Assembly (NCBI GenBank): GCA_024655865.1
Contig: JANLFM010000044.1
Span: 1 to 7,357 of the forward strand
Reading direction: 5' to 3'
Origin: Caldisericota bacterium
GTDB taxonomy: Bacteria > Caldisericota > JANLFM01
DNA length: 7,357 nt
A program made the translations under genes and the position numbers. Below the pieces are notes generated by a model, which was given only the letters and a program-made list of their open reading frames with translations, did no database searches and was not told where the DNA came from. Below are positions 1-4,909 of this stretch, piece after piece. Numbering within the stretch: the stretch's first letter is position 1; every line of letters starts with the position of its first letter.

Positions 1-27
1 TCAGGAAAAGAATGTAACTTTTCCTGA
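1..27. repeat. 10-bp perfect inverted repeat at window edge
   Basis: Positions 1-10 and 18-27 are exact reverse complements with a 7-nt spacer, so an RNA from either strand could fold into a hairpin. It falls inside the apparent last codons of the partial gene ending at 79. It has no T-run after it, so it is not a convincing terminator. Its role is unknown, and the window edge hides its context. Confidence 0.4.
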
Positions 28-79
28 GAGTCTCTGCCGTCCGATTATCGAGGCAACGGTGAATCAGCTACAATCGTAA
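2..79 (+). CDS. C-terminal end of an unidentified protein (partial)
   Basis: The second forward frame is open from the window edge to a TAA at 77-79, encoding 25 residues that end in IIEATVNQLQS. The other two forward frames hit stops almost at once. A strong stem-loop begins 8 nt after the TAA, which fits the end of a transcription unit. The fragment is too short to assign a family. The assignment as coding rests only on the open frame and on the stem-loop that follows it. Confidence 0.42.
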   Translation, partial: QEKNVTFPESLCRPIIEATVNQLQS

Positions 80-86
80 TGACAGG

Positions 87-119
87 ATAGAGGGGCCATT
101 TTAAAAATGGCCCCTCTAT
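87..119. terminator. Strong GC-rich stem-loop, probable terminator without a clean U-tract
   Basis: Positions 87-102 and 104-119 are perfect reverse complements around one central A. In RNA this would be about 12 GC-rich pairs capped by an A/U-rich loop. It sits between the partial gene ending at 79 and the ribosome-binding site of the lipoprotein gene at 147. Neither flank has a proper T-run, so it may act as a pause or RNA-stability element rather than a classical intrinsic terminator. The symmetry would work on either strand. Confidence 0.6.
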
Positions 120-146
120 GTTAAAACGTTAAAAAAGGAGGAGGTT

Positions 147-521
147 ATGCGAGAGAAATTAATAAGAAAGACGTTTCTTGTTTTGGCTTTTTTCCTAATA
201 GCGCTCAGCATAAGTGCTTGCTCTACTGGAAGCGGAACCATCGCTCCAACGGGTCCTGATAAAATAGAAGCCTATGTGATGGCGCAGGTCTTTGTCGAGA
301 AATGGCTCAAAGCCCCTTCCACCGCACAGTATCCCTTGGCTTCGGAAGCAACCATCGATGACTTGGGAGGCGGGCGCTGGAGAGTTCGGGCTTGGGTAGA
401 TTCCCAAAATAGTTTTGGGGCAATGGTTAGAAGTAATTTTGATTGCACGCTTAAATATACGGGCAATGAAAACTGGCGGGTAGAAAAGTTAATTTTAGGA
501 GGAGAACAAGTATTTCCCTAA
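147..521 (+). CDS. Small lipoprotein of unknown function
   Basis: This 124-residue protein begins with a basic N-terminus and a hydrophobic stretch (about residues 9-24), ending in an ISAC lipobox with Cys25 as the expected lipidation site. It should be anchored at the outer face of the cytoplasmic membrane. The mature part has a motif resembling KAPSTAQYP (about 55-63), then RWRVRAWVDSQNSFGAMVR and a CTLKY strand before a final WRVEKL. This PST...VDSQNSFGA pattern recalls a small family of uncharacterised bacterial proteins; I recognise the pattern but know no function. The start is well supported: GGAGGAGG lies at 136-143, just before the ATG. Upstream is the stem-loop at 87-119, leaving little room for a separate promoter. 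A hairpin at 529-551 follows the stop. Confidence 0.88.
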   Translation: MREKLIRKTFLVLAFFLIALSISACSTGSGTIAPTGPDKIEAYVMAQVFVEKWLKAPSTAQYPLASEATIDDLGGGRWRVRAWVDSQNSFGAMVRSNFDCTLKYTGNENWRVEKLILGGEQVFP

Positions 522-528
522 TTATAAA

Positions 529-551
529 GGCAGGGTAGGTTAGGCCCTGCC
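529..551. terminator. Hairpin after the lipoprotein gene, possible bidirectional terminator
   Basis: GGCAGGG (529-535) pairs perfectly with CCCTGCC (545-551) across a 9-nt loop. It starts 8 nt after the lipoprotein stop. Read on the minus strand the stem is followed by TTTATAATTA, a weak U-tract, so it could end minus-strand transcripts coming from the small membrane-protein gene at 657-959. On the plus strand there is no U-tract. Confidence 0.45.
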
Positions 552-571
552 CCAGAAAGGAGGTTGAGAAG

Positions 572-628
572 GGACAGCTTCGGATAGTTTATCAACTATC
601 AGGCGTAGTGCCTCTGGTCCTACTGTCC
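572..628. other. Predicted multi-branched RNA structure, unknown class
   Basis: GGACAG (572-577) is complementary to CTGTCC (623-628) and encloses two smaller hairpins: GATAGTT/AACTATC (583-589 with 594-600, 4-nt loop) and AGGC/GCCT (601-604 with 610-613). Together they make a closed three-way junction. It lies between convergent reading frames, so it would be in a 3' untranslated region on either strand. I compared it by eye with common riboswitch and tRNA patterns and recognised none. It might be a processing or stability element. Confidence 0.35.
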
Positions 629-656
629 ATTAGCAATATAGCAAACCTGAATTAGG

Positions 657-959
657 TTATTTGGTTGAATTCTTTTGCTCTGAAAGTTCGGCCATGCGCT
701 TTGTTGTTCCCCGCACAGCGGGGAACAACAAAGCGAAAAAGAGAGCCGTTGTTATCCACAAGGACCATTCTGGAATAAAGTTGGACTGTCTCAACGCATT
801 TGGTAAAAATAGGAGAAGGCCAGCCACAGCCCATACTCCCAGGTAAAATCTGATGGCGAACTTTCTCTAAGCAGGGATCTCAGCTCTGCGGAAATAGATA
901 TAAGTGCCAAGGATTGCCCCCAGTATTCCTAAAATTGCCCCAATCCACCCTGCGATCAT
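657..959 (-). pseudogene. Small three-helix membrane protein gene interrupted by an in-frame amber codon
   Basis: From ATG (959-957) the minus strand encodes 30 residues, MIAGWIGAILGILG... to ...RRAEIPA, then a TAG at 869-867. The same frame stays open for 69 more codons to a TAA at 659-657. The rest is clearly protein-like: RKFAIRFYLGVWAVAGLLL, then PEWSLWITTALFFALLFPAV and a polar tail ending KNSTK. The whole frame would be 100 codons with three hydrophobic helices (about 2-23, 33-54, 64-80). The first is a small-residue G-xx-G helix. From memory this layout matches a family of roughly 90-100-residue membrane proteins with a polar GPRERAF-like segment after helix 1; the TAG would align with its Glu, so GAG to TAG is the simplest explanation. 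AAAGGG lies 6 nt before the ATG. No good internal start follows the TAG. Pseudogene, amber readthrough or sequencing error are all possible. Confidence 0.72.
697..735. repeat. Perfect 18-bp inverted repeat with a 3-nt loop
   Basis: Positions 697-714 and 718-735 are exact reverse complements around ACA. The stem would be very stable and includes a run of five GC pairs next to the loop. It lies within the 3' part of the minus-strand membrane-protein frame (657-959), encoding the ALLFPAVRGTTKR segment without breaking the frame. The core looks like the palindromic half of a type I-E CRISPR repeat, but it occurs once only and there is no array. Confidence 0.7.
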
Positions 960-976
960 TTCATACCCTTTTTTAA

Positions 977-985
977 ATTATATCA
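977..985 (-). promoter_or_regulatory. Extended -10 promoter for the small membrane-protein gene
   Basis: On the minus strand TGA-TATAAT reads from 985 to 977, an exact -10 hexamer with the TG extension that can replace a good -35 box. A TTGAAC further upstream is only 13 nt away, too close for normal spacing. Transcription would start near 970, about 10 nt before the ATG at 959. The promoter looks intact although the gene is interrupted. Confidence 0.5.
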
Positions 986-1019
986 TTTGAAGCAAGTTCA
1001 ATTTTCTGCTTTTTCTTTT

Positions 1020-1913
1020 CTACCTCAGCATGTTCACGGGGCTCGCTTTCCTCTGCGCCCGGGCCAGGTCATTCTGAGTCAAGCTCAAGTACCTCTGGGT
1101 GACAGCATAGGAGGTGTGCCCTAAAAGGCGCCTTACGGTCTCTAAATCGGCGCCGTTCTGGAGATAGGAAGTAGCTGAGGTGTGGCGGAAAAGGTAGGGG
1201 TAAAGCCTGCCCACCTGACTTCTCTCTTTGAGGAGGCGCATGATGGAGCGCAGGGCGCAGTAAGTTAAAGGACGGCCGTCTGAGGTAGTGAAGAGCGCAT
1301 CCTCCATAGGTGGGGCTTTCCTCTTCTTCAGGTAGGCCTGAATGGCCCTCTTGGTAACCTGAGAGATGGGGAGAAATCTCTCCCCGGTCTTACCGCGCAC
1401 CCTGATGTAATCTCCCTGAAAATCCTTCAAGGTCAGGCTTAGGAGTTCTCCGGGCCTCAGGGCAACATCAATTAGAAGGAGCAGAATGGCCTGGTTTCTC
1501 TGGGAGTTCCTCTCTAATTTTTTGACGATGTCTAAGAGTTCCTGAAGGGCAGAGGGAGTCAAGGTGGGAAGGAGCTTCCTAGGGATTTTTAGGTAAGGAA
1601 TGCCTTCCAAGGGATTGGACTTCAGGAAGCCCTGGGACTTCGCCCACCTGAAGAAAACTTTTAAGTGCCGGAGATGAATGTTTATGCTCTCCGGACTATT
1701 TGAGGGCCTCAGCCAGGAAATGTAGGAAAAGGGGTCAAATTCTTTAAGCCCCTTACCATCCAAGAAGGTTAGGAATTTCATCAGCTTTTCTCGGTAAATA
1801 CCTACGGTGCGCGGGGAAAGGCCTTTCAAGTCGCAGTACCTTAAAAAGAGGGAAACTAAAGAGCCAACGGATGTTTGAAAAGGGCCCTCCCTTTTGGTGC
1901 CTGCAGGTCGCAT
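1020..1913 (-). CDS. Tyrosine recombinase/integrase, XerC/XerD-like
   Basis: This 297-residue protein should catalyse site-specific DNA strand exchange through a 3'-phosphotyrosine intermediate. An N-terminal SAM-like, core-binding domain (about 14-95; YCDLKGLSPRTVGIYREKL) precedes the catalytic domain. Recognisable active-site residues are Arg153 (ALRPGELLSL), Lys175 (VRGKTGER), Arg243 (LFRHTSAT), His266 (LLGHTS) and the nucleophile Tyr275 (QRYLSLT). The His normally found at the first position of H-x-x-R is Tyr240. Length is typical of the Xer family. ATG at 1913 is the first possible start, because an in-frame TGA lies three codons upstream; AGAGGAG supplies the ribosome-binding site. The gene begins 14 nt after a truncated tRNA-Arg on the same strand, pointing to an integrative-element integrase rather than a chromosomal dimer-resolution XerC/D. 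It ends in TAG. Confidence 0.93.
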   Translation of the reverse strand: MRPAGTKREGPFQTSVGSLVSLFLRYCDLKGLSPRTVGIYREKLMKFLTFLDGKGLKEFDPFSYISWLRPSNSPESINIHLRHLKVFFRWAKSQGFLKSNPLEGIPYLKIPRKLLPTLTPSALQELLDIVKKLERNSQRNQAILLLLIDVALRPGELLSLTLKDFQGDYIRVRGKTGERFLPISQVTKRAIQAYLKKRKAPPMEDALFTTSDGRPLTYCALRSIMRLLKERSQVGRLYPYLFRHTSATSYLQNGADLETVRRLLGHTSYAVTQRYLSLTQNDLARAQRKASPVNMLR

Positions 1914-1927
1914 TAAAAGTCAACTCC

Positions 1928-1988
1928 TCTCGAACTCCCAACCATCGGATTAGAAGTCCGATGCTCTGTCCTCTTGAGCTATGGGCCC
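1928..1988 (-). pseudogene. tRNA-Arg(TCT), 3' part missing
   Basis: Read on the minus strand from 1988 the sequence fits a tRNA: 5' acceptor strand GGGCCCA, TA, D-stem GCTC/GAGC with a GG-containing loop, anticodon stem TCGGA/TCCGA around CTTCTAA (anticodon TCT, arginine), a 5-nt variable loop, 5' T-stem GGGAG and T-loop TTCGAGA. The next bases should be CTCCC then TGGGCCC, but they are GGAGTTGAC, which leads into the integrase. The 3' T-stem and 3' acceptor strands are absent, so the gene as written cannot give a normal tRNA. T-loop breakpoints are typical of integrase crossover sites in tRNA genes. Confidence 0.82.
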
Positions 1989-2133
1989 AGACCTGCCTTA
2001 ATATATTAGCAGAAAAGACCCAGGAAAATCAGGTCTTCGATTGGAGTTATGTGCCTGGATGTTAATGCTAATTCGCGAAAACCGTTTGTGTCCTATTTAT
2101 ACTGGGTTACTCATTCTTAAATAAGGAGCAAAT
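1989..2133. other. Intergenic region between the tRNA remnant and the ATC-hydrolase-like gene
   Basis: This 145-nt region lies between divergent units. It holds a 6-bp hairpin (AAGACC 2015-2020 with GGTCTT 2032-2037), an imperfect inverted copy (2036-2048) of the tRNA/integrase junction sequence at 1922-1934, and a weak -10-like TATACT at 2098-2103 on the plus strand. No tRNA 3' fragment that could complete the broken tRNA is present. Confidence 0.35.
2003..2011 (-). promoter_or_regulatory. Possible extended -10 element before the truncated tRNA
   Basis: TGC-TAATAT reads from 2011 to 2003 on the minus strand, 14 nt before the mature tRNA 5' end at 1988. I see no convincing -35 hexamer. If active, transcription would cross the tRNA remnant straight into the integrase gene, since no terminator separates them. 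Confidence 0.33.
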
Positions 2134-2652
2134 ATGGGTTACGGAGAAGAGGGTTCTCTAACATTAGACCAGGTTCCGGTCCTTTTAAGGCGGGAAATTG
2201 AAGCGCGCATCCTGGGTCCTATAATTGAAGCACTGTGTAAACGATTCCCAGAAGAGGCAGTGCTGGATATCCTACAGGAGACAATTGAAACAATCGCAAA
2301 AGCCCAGGGTGAAGAGCTCAAAGAAAAAATGGGCGGGAATTCCCTGGAGCATTTCAAAAAGGCCCAGGATGCCTGGAGAAAAGGGGGTGCCGTGGAAATC
2401 GAGGTGATAAAGAATACAGATCAGGAGTACGCCTACCTCGTTCACCGCTGCCTTTATGCCGAACTTTATGAGTCCTTGGGACTTAAAAAATTGGGAGTAA
2501 TCCTCTCCTGCATGAGGGATTTTCCGCTGATTGAGGGCTTTAACTCCCAAATTAAATTGGAGCGCGAGCACATGATTATGGAGGGATATGATTTTTGCGA
2601 TTTTCGCTATTTCTACTCCCGCTTTCCAGAAGACCAGATGCCACCCAAATAA
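2134..2652 (+). CDS. L-2-amino-thiazoline-4-carboxylic acid hydrolase (ATC hydrolase) family protein
   Basis: This 172-residue cytoplasmic protein has the layout of the ATC_hydrolase family: a helical N-terminal half (about 10-85), a segment with RCLYAELYESLG (105-116), then LSCMRDFPLIEGFNSQIKLER (124-144) and the diagnostic ending MEGYDFCDFR (149-158), with Cys106, Cys126 and Cys155. The founding enzyme opens a thiazoline ring on the way to L-cysteine. Most family members are uncharacterised and occur in anaerobes, so the real substrate here is unknown. There is no signal peptide or membrane segment. AAGGAG sits just before the ATG. The gene is divergent from the integrase unit and 100 nt ahead of the Nudix gene, with hairpins between. 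Confidence 0.8.
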   Translation: MGYGEEGSLTLDQVPVLLRREIEARILGPIIEALCKRFPEEAVLDILQETIETIAKAQGEELKEKMGGNSLEHFKKAQDAWRKGGAVEIEVIKNTDQEYAYLVHRCLYAELYESLGLKKLGVILSCMRDFPLIEGFNSQIKLEREHMIMEGYDFCDFRYFYSRFPEDQMPPK

Positions 2653-2707
2653 AGAGGCAGCGCCTCTGGCCTCAAAGCTTGTGTCGGGTTTCTTAAGCTT
2701 TTTGAGG
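2653..2707 (+). terminator. Tandem hairpins after the ATC-hydrolase-like gene
   Basis: AGAGGC/GCCTCT (2653-2658 with 2662-2667, 3-nt loop) starts right after the stop codon. A second stem pairs CCTCAAAGCTT (2670-2680) with 2695-2707, with a two-T bulge. In the shorter version, AAAGCTT/AAGCTTT is followed by more T, giving a five-T run at 2699-2703. This could be a weak intrinsic terminator or an attenuating structure before the Nudix gene. Confidence 0.35.
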
Positions 2708-2752
2708 GTCGAGAGTAAGAATAAAAAATTGCCCTAACTGGAGGATATTACT

Positions 2753-3220
2753 ATGTGTTATCTGAGAAACGCTATAAAAGCCATAATTATTGAGGACGGG
2801 CGCATTTTACTGATTAAAAACGTGGATGGCCACGGTACCTATTACATCCTTCCTGGCGGAGGCCAGAAAGCTGGAGAGAATTCTCATGAGGCATTACAAC
2901 GGGAATGCAAAGAGGAATTGGGGAAAGGAGCGGAATTGGAAATTGGAGATCTCATCCTCGTGCGAGAGTATGTATCCAGTCATCACGAATTCGCCGAGGA
3001 AGAGGAGGAGGTCCATCAAATAGAGTTGATGTTCAAAGCGAAGTTGCTGCCCCGGTCTGATCTGGAAGGCCCTCTGGAGCCGGATTCAAGGCAGGTGGGG
3101 TTAGAATGGGTGCCGCTTTCCAGCTTAGTCGAATTGCGCATTTATCCCAAAATTCTCGCGGAAATTCTTCCTCGCCTTGATGAATACAATGGTCCGGTTT
3201 ACCTTGGGGATATAAACTAA
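2753..3220 (+). CDS. Nudix hydrolase
   Basis: This 155-residue protein has a complete Nudix box, G-x5-E-x7-R-E-x-x-E-E-L-G: Gly36, Glu42, Arg50, Glu51, Glu54, Glu55, Leu56 and Gly57. The metal-binding glutamates are therefore intact and the enzyme should be an active Mg2+-dependent pyrophosphohydrolase of a nucleoside-diphosphate-linked substrate. The surrounding alpha/beta fold is visible: a first strand with AIIIEDGRILLIKN, the TYYILPGGG loop, and later VGLEWVPLSSLVEL, which is typical of the family's C-terminal half. An acidic run EEEEEV (about 84-89) is a local oddity. The exact substrate (mutagenic nucleotide, nucleotide sugar, NADH and others) cannot be read from the sequence. GGAGG lies 8 nt before the ATG. 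No membrane segment or signal peptide is present. Confidence 0.93.
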   Translation: MCYLRNAIKAIIIEDGRILLIKNVDGHGTYYILPGGGQKAGENSHEALQRECKEELGKGAELEIGDLILVREYVSSHHEFAEEEEEVHQIELMFKAKLLPRSDLEGPLEPDSRQVGLEWVPLSSLVELRIYPKILAEILPRLDEYNGPVYLGDIN

Positions 3221-3337
3221 ACTTTTGTTTTTTCTCTGATTGGCCATCCTGGGGAAATAAGGCGCAATTTTCACTGGAACAGCCTGATTTTTGCTTTCCA
3301 GTCCTTTAGGCAGGGTATGCCCATCGACTTAAATACG

Positions 3338-3364
3338 GCGTGCAGGGATTCATTCCACGCTTTT
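3338..3364. terminator. Candidate bidirectional terminator between convergent genes
   Basis: GCGTG (3338-3342) pairs with CACGC (3356-3360) across 13 nt, followed on the plus strand by TTTT. It lies between the Nudix gene (+, ends 3220) and the minus-strand gene ending at 3389. The stem is short. Another hairpin, ACTGGAA/TTCCAGT, occupies 3273-3279 with 3296-3302. The rest of the 168-nt gap holds nothing I recognise. Confidence 0.35.
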
Positions 3365-3388
3365 CATGTGTGAGAAGTAAGGCGCTTC

Positions 3389-4084
3389 TTAGGGGTTGGA
3401 AAACCGTCTTCCTCTCTTCGAGCTTCTTAAGATGAGAAAGATAACGAGTCCCAGGATAACAAGGATCAGGATCACAAATCCCAGGAGGAATTCCCCAATG
3501 ATCCCATTGAAGACGTCGAAAAATGACCCTTCGAAGAAGCTCATTTTAAGGGCCGGAAGGACTCCCAGAGTTCGCAACATCTCCGAGACCGGGAAGGACT
3601 CCAACTTTCCCACGGCAAGCACGTATTTGGCATGGGGATTGGAAGAAGAGATGGTAATCAAATATATTCCCGGATCCACCCTGGCTTCCCATTCTGGGCC
3701 CATGTAATAATTATCTCCCGCGAACTCCTCGTAGTATTCTTTCCAGGGGTAATCCGCAGTTTTAATCTCTTTCAGGACAAGCTCCTTAGTTCCAACTACT
3801 TGCGAAATAGTAAGGGTAAAGTCTTTTTCTGCATTGGGCAGTCTGGGTGCAAGGAGGTTCAAATAGAGATTAAAGGTGGTAGGGGAATTTATCAGATAAT
3901 TGTGCGGCGTATCCTCCAGGGTTCCATAAAACGCCCGGGAGATCTCGGGGTCCTGAATCTCAATTCTTGCGTTCTCGACCAGATTAGGCTGATGGGCAAA
4001 GGCGGCCTGGGGCAAGGCGAGAGGCATGACAGAGGCCAGGGCAAAAACCAGGAATTTAATCCCTTTCGAGTTTTTTCCTTTCAA
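3389..4084 (-). CDS. Secreted protein with C-terminal membrane anchor, AHQP-type, unknown function
   Basis: The 231-residue product has a basic N-terminus, a hydrophobic core (about 10-27) and a cleavage site AFA|HQPN after residue 30. A roughly 165-residue extracytoplasmic domain follows, then one transmembrane helix (about 197-219; FLLGFVILILVILGLVIFLI) and a basic RSSKRGRR tail, giving type I topology. Recognisable segments are DPEISRAFYGTLE (45-57), INSPTTFNLYLNLLAP (65-80), GDNYYMGPEWE (123-133) and PGIYLITISSSNPHAKYVLAVGK (138-160). The strand pattern suggests a beta-sandwich. I recall similar AHQPR...YYGEL...FNLYVN proteins in uncultured bacteria but know no function. The start is TTG: AAGGA precedes it by 7 nt and no ATG lies upstream in frame. 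It is 81 nt behind sfsA on the same strand, so probably co-transcribed. Confidence 0.8.
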   Translation of the reverse strand: MKGKNSKGIKFLVFALASVMPLALPQAAFAHQPNLVENARIEIQDPEISRAFYGTLEDTPHNYLINSPTTFNLYLNLLAPRLPNAEKDFTLTISQVVGTKELVLKEIKTADYPWKEYYEEFAGDNYYMGPEWEARVDPGIYLITISSSNPHAKYVLAVGKLESFPVSEMLRTLGVLPALKMSFFEGSFFDVFNGIIGEFLLGFVILILVILGLVIFLILRSSKRGRRFSNP

Positions 4085-4120
4085 AGCAAATTCCTTCCAG
4101 GCGAGTTTATGAGTTTTAAC

Positions 4121-4150
4121 AGAAAACGGGAGGAAATAATTTCGTTTTCT
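4121..4150 (-). promoter_or_regulatory. 8-bp hairpin in the sfsA to secreted-protein intergenic region
   Basis: AGAAAACG (4121-4128) is a perfect complement of CGTTTTCT (4143-4150) with a 14-nt loop. It lies about 36 nt before the TTG start of the secreted protein and 15 nt after the sfsA stop. With no trailing T-run it is more likely a partial attenuator or an mRNA processing or stability element than a terminator. Confidence 0.3.
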
Positions 4151-4165
4151 AACCAGTACCCCATC

Positions 4166-4909
4166 TCAGCTTCCAAGGAAAACGGGGAGGTCTTGGTCTA
4201 AAAGCAGTACTTCCCAATTTCTGGAATCCAGAACCAGGTTTATAGCCCGGATGATCACGCCTTCACCCTGAGCCTGGCGGAGAAGTAACGCGATCCTGGG
4301 GTCTGTTTCCTCGTTCGGAGAGAAAGCCCTGACTTTAGGCAAAGAGGAGATAAAAAGAATGGCGCTCCCTCCACCCTTTCGCGCATGATCCATAAGCGCC
4401 TGGATATGCTTTTTTCCTCGAAGGGAAGGGGCATCGGGATACAAAGCGAGGTCTCCCTTGAGCATAACTGCTCCTTTGATTTCTAAAAATAGTTCCTGAT
4501 CGCTTTTCTTAAGCAGGTAGTCGATCAGGGAGTCCATTAGCCTGACGTTTCTACCCTTCAGCTTCCATCCTTTTAACCAGGGGATAAATTCCGATTCCAG
4601 AGCTTTCTCGAAAGATAGCATGTGGGTTCGCGTATCAAGGATGCTCCAGTATTCGCCCTCTCCGGAAGCAATAAGCCTTAGCTGGCTTTTTGCGGGTCTT
4701 TCTTGAGGAAGGCAAAGGCAGAGGGTCCGGGGTTTCAAAAATTGTTCTAATCTTCCTGAGTTTGCCAGGTGCGCCAGAAGGATTTCCCCTCCGTTCTCCA
4801 CCTCTACCAGGAAGCGATTGGCCCTCCTTCTAATGTGGCATACTTGAAGCTTTTCAAATTTCAACAAAGGCTTTAGCAGCATTCCCCATAAATTAGAAAC
4901 AACCTCCAC
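4166..4909 (-). CDS. sfsA: SfsA family protein (putative DNA/RNA nuclease)
   Basis: This 247-residue protein matches SfsA along its length: RRRANRFLVEVENGG (27-41) and AHLANSGRLEQFL (46-58) in the N-terminal OB-like half, then a PD-(D/E)xK-type domain with DSLIDYLL (Asp130), LEIKG (Glu143, Lys145), YPDAPSLRGKKHIQ (157-170) and AFSPNEETDPRIALLLRQA (195-213). E. coli SfsA was named for maltose-fermentation stimulation; later work describes nucleic-acid binding and nuclease activity. The usual SR-x-D before the catalytic Asp reads SL-I-D here, losing the Arg. The open frame begins with GTG at 4909, weakly supported by AAGG 3 nt before. Met10 at 4882 gives a start more like the family, but GGAGG is about 20 nt away, so the start is uncertain. 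The secreted-protein gene follows; the cbi operon is divergent. Confidence 0.88.
   Translation of the reverse strand: MEVVSNLWGMLLKPLLKFEKLQVCHIRRRANRFLVEVENGGEILLAHLANSGRLEQFLKPRTLCLCLPQERPAKSQLRLIASGEGEYWSILDTRTHMLSFEKALESEFIPWLKGWKLKGRNVRLMDSLIDYLLKKSDQELFLEIKGAVMLKGDLALYPDAPSLRGKKHIQALMDHARKGGGSAILFISSLPKVRAFSPNEETDPRIALLLRQAQGEGVIIRAINLVLDSRNWEVLLLDQDLPVFLGS

Noticed and set aside
705-732. Type I-E CRISPR-like repeat (TTCCCCGC...GCGGGGAA core)
   Set aside because: It occurs once, there are no spacers or cas genes, and it lies in the reading frame of the interrupted membrane protein. It is reported as a palindrome only.
652-846. Short frames on both strands across the palindrome
   Set aside because: Both use frames other than the membrane-protein frame. 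Their shared residues come from the palindrome being read on each strand.
867-869. Pyrrolysine codon at the internal TAG
   Set aside because: No pyl genes are in view, the integrase uses TAG as a terminal stop, and Pyl is not expected in a small three-helix membrane protein. A nonsense mutation is simpler.
1871-1878. AGGGCCC (minus strand) as the missing tRNA 3' acceptor strand
   Set aside because: It lies about 50 nt past the breakpoint inside the integrase coding region, matches only six of seven pairs, and has no 3' T-stem before it. GGGCCC is itself a palindrome.
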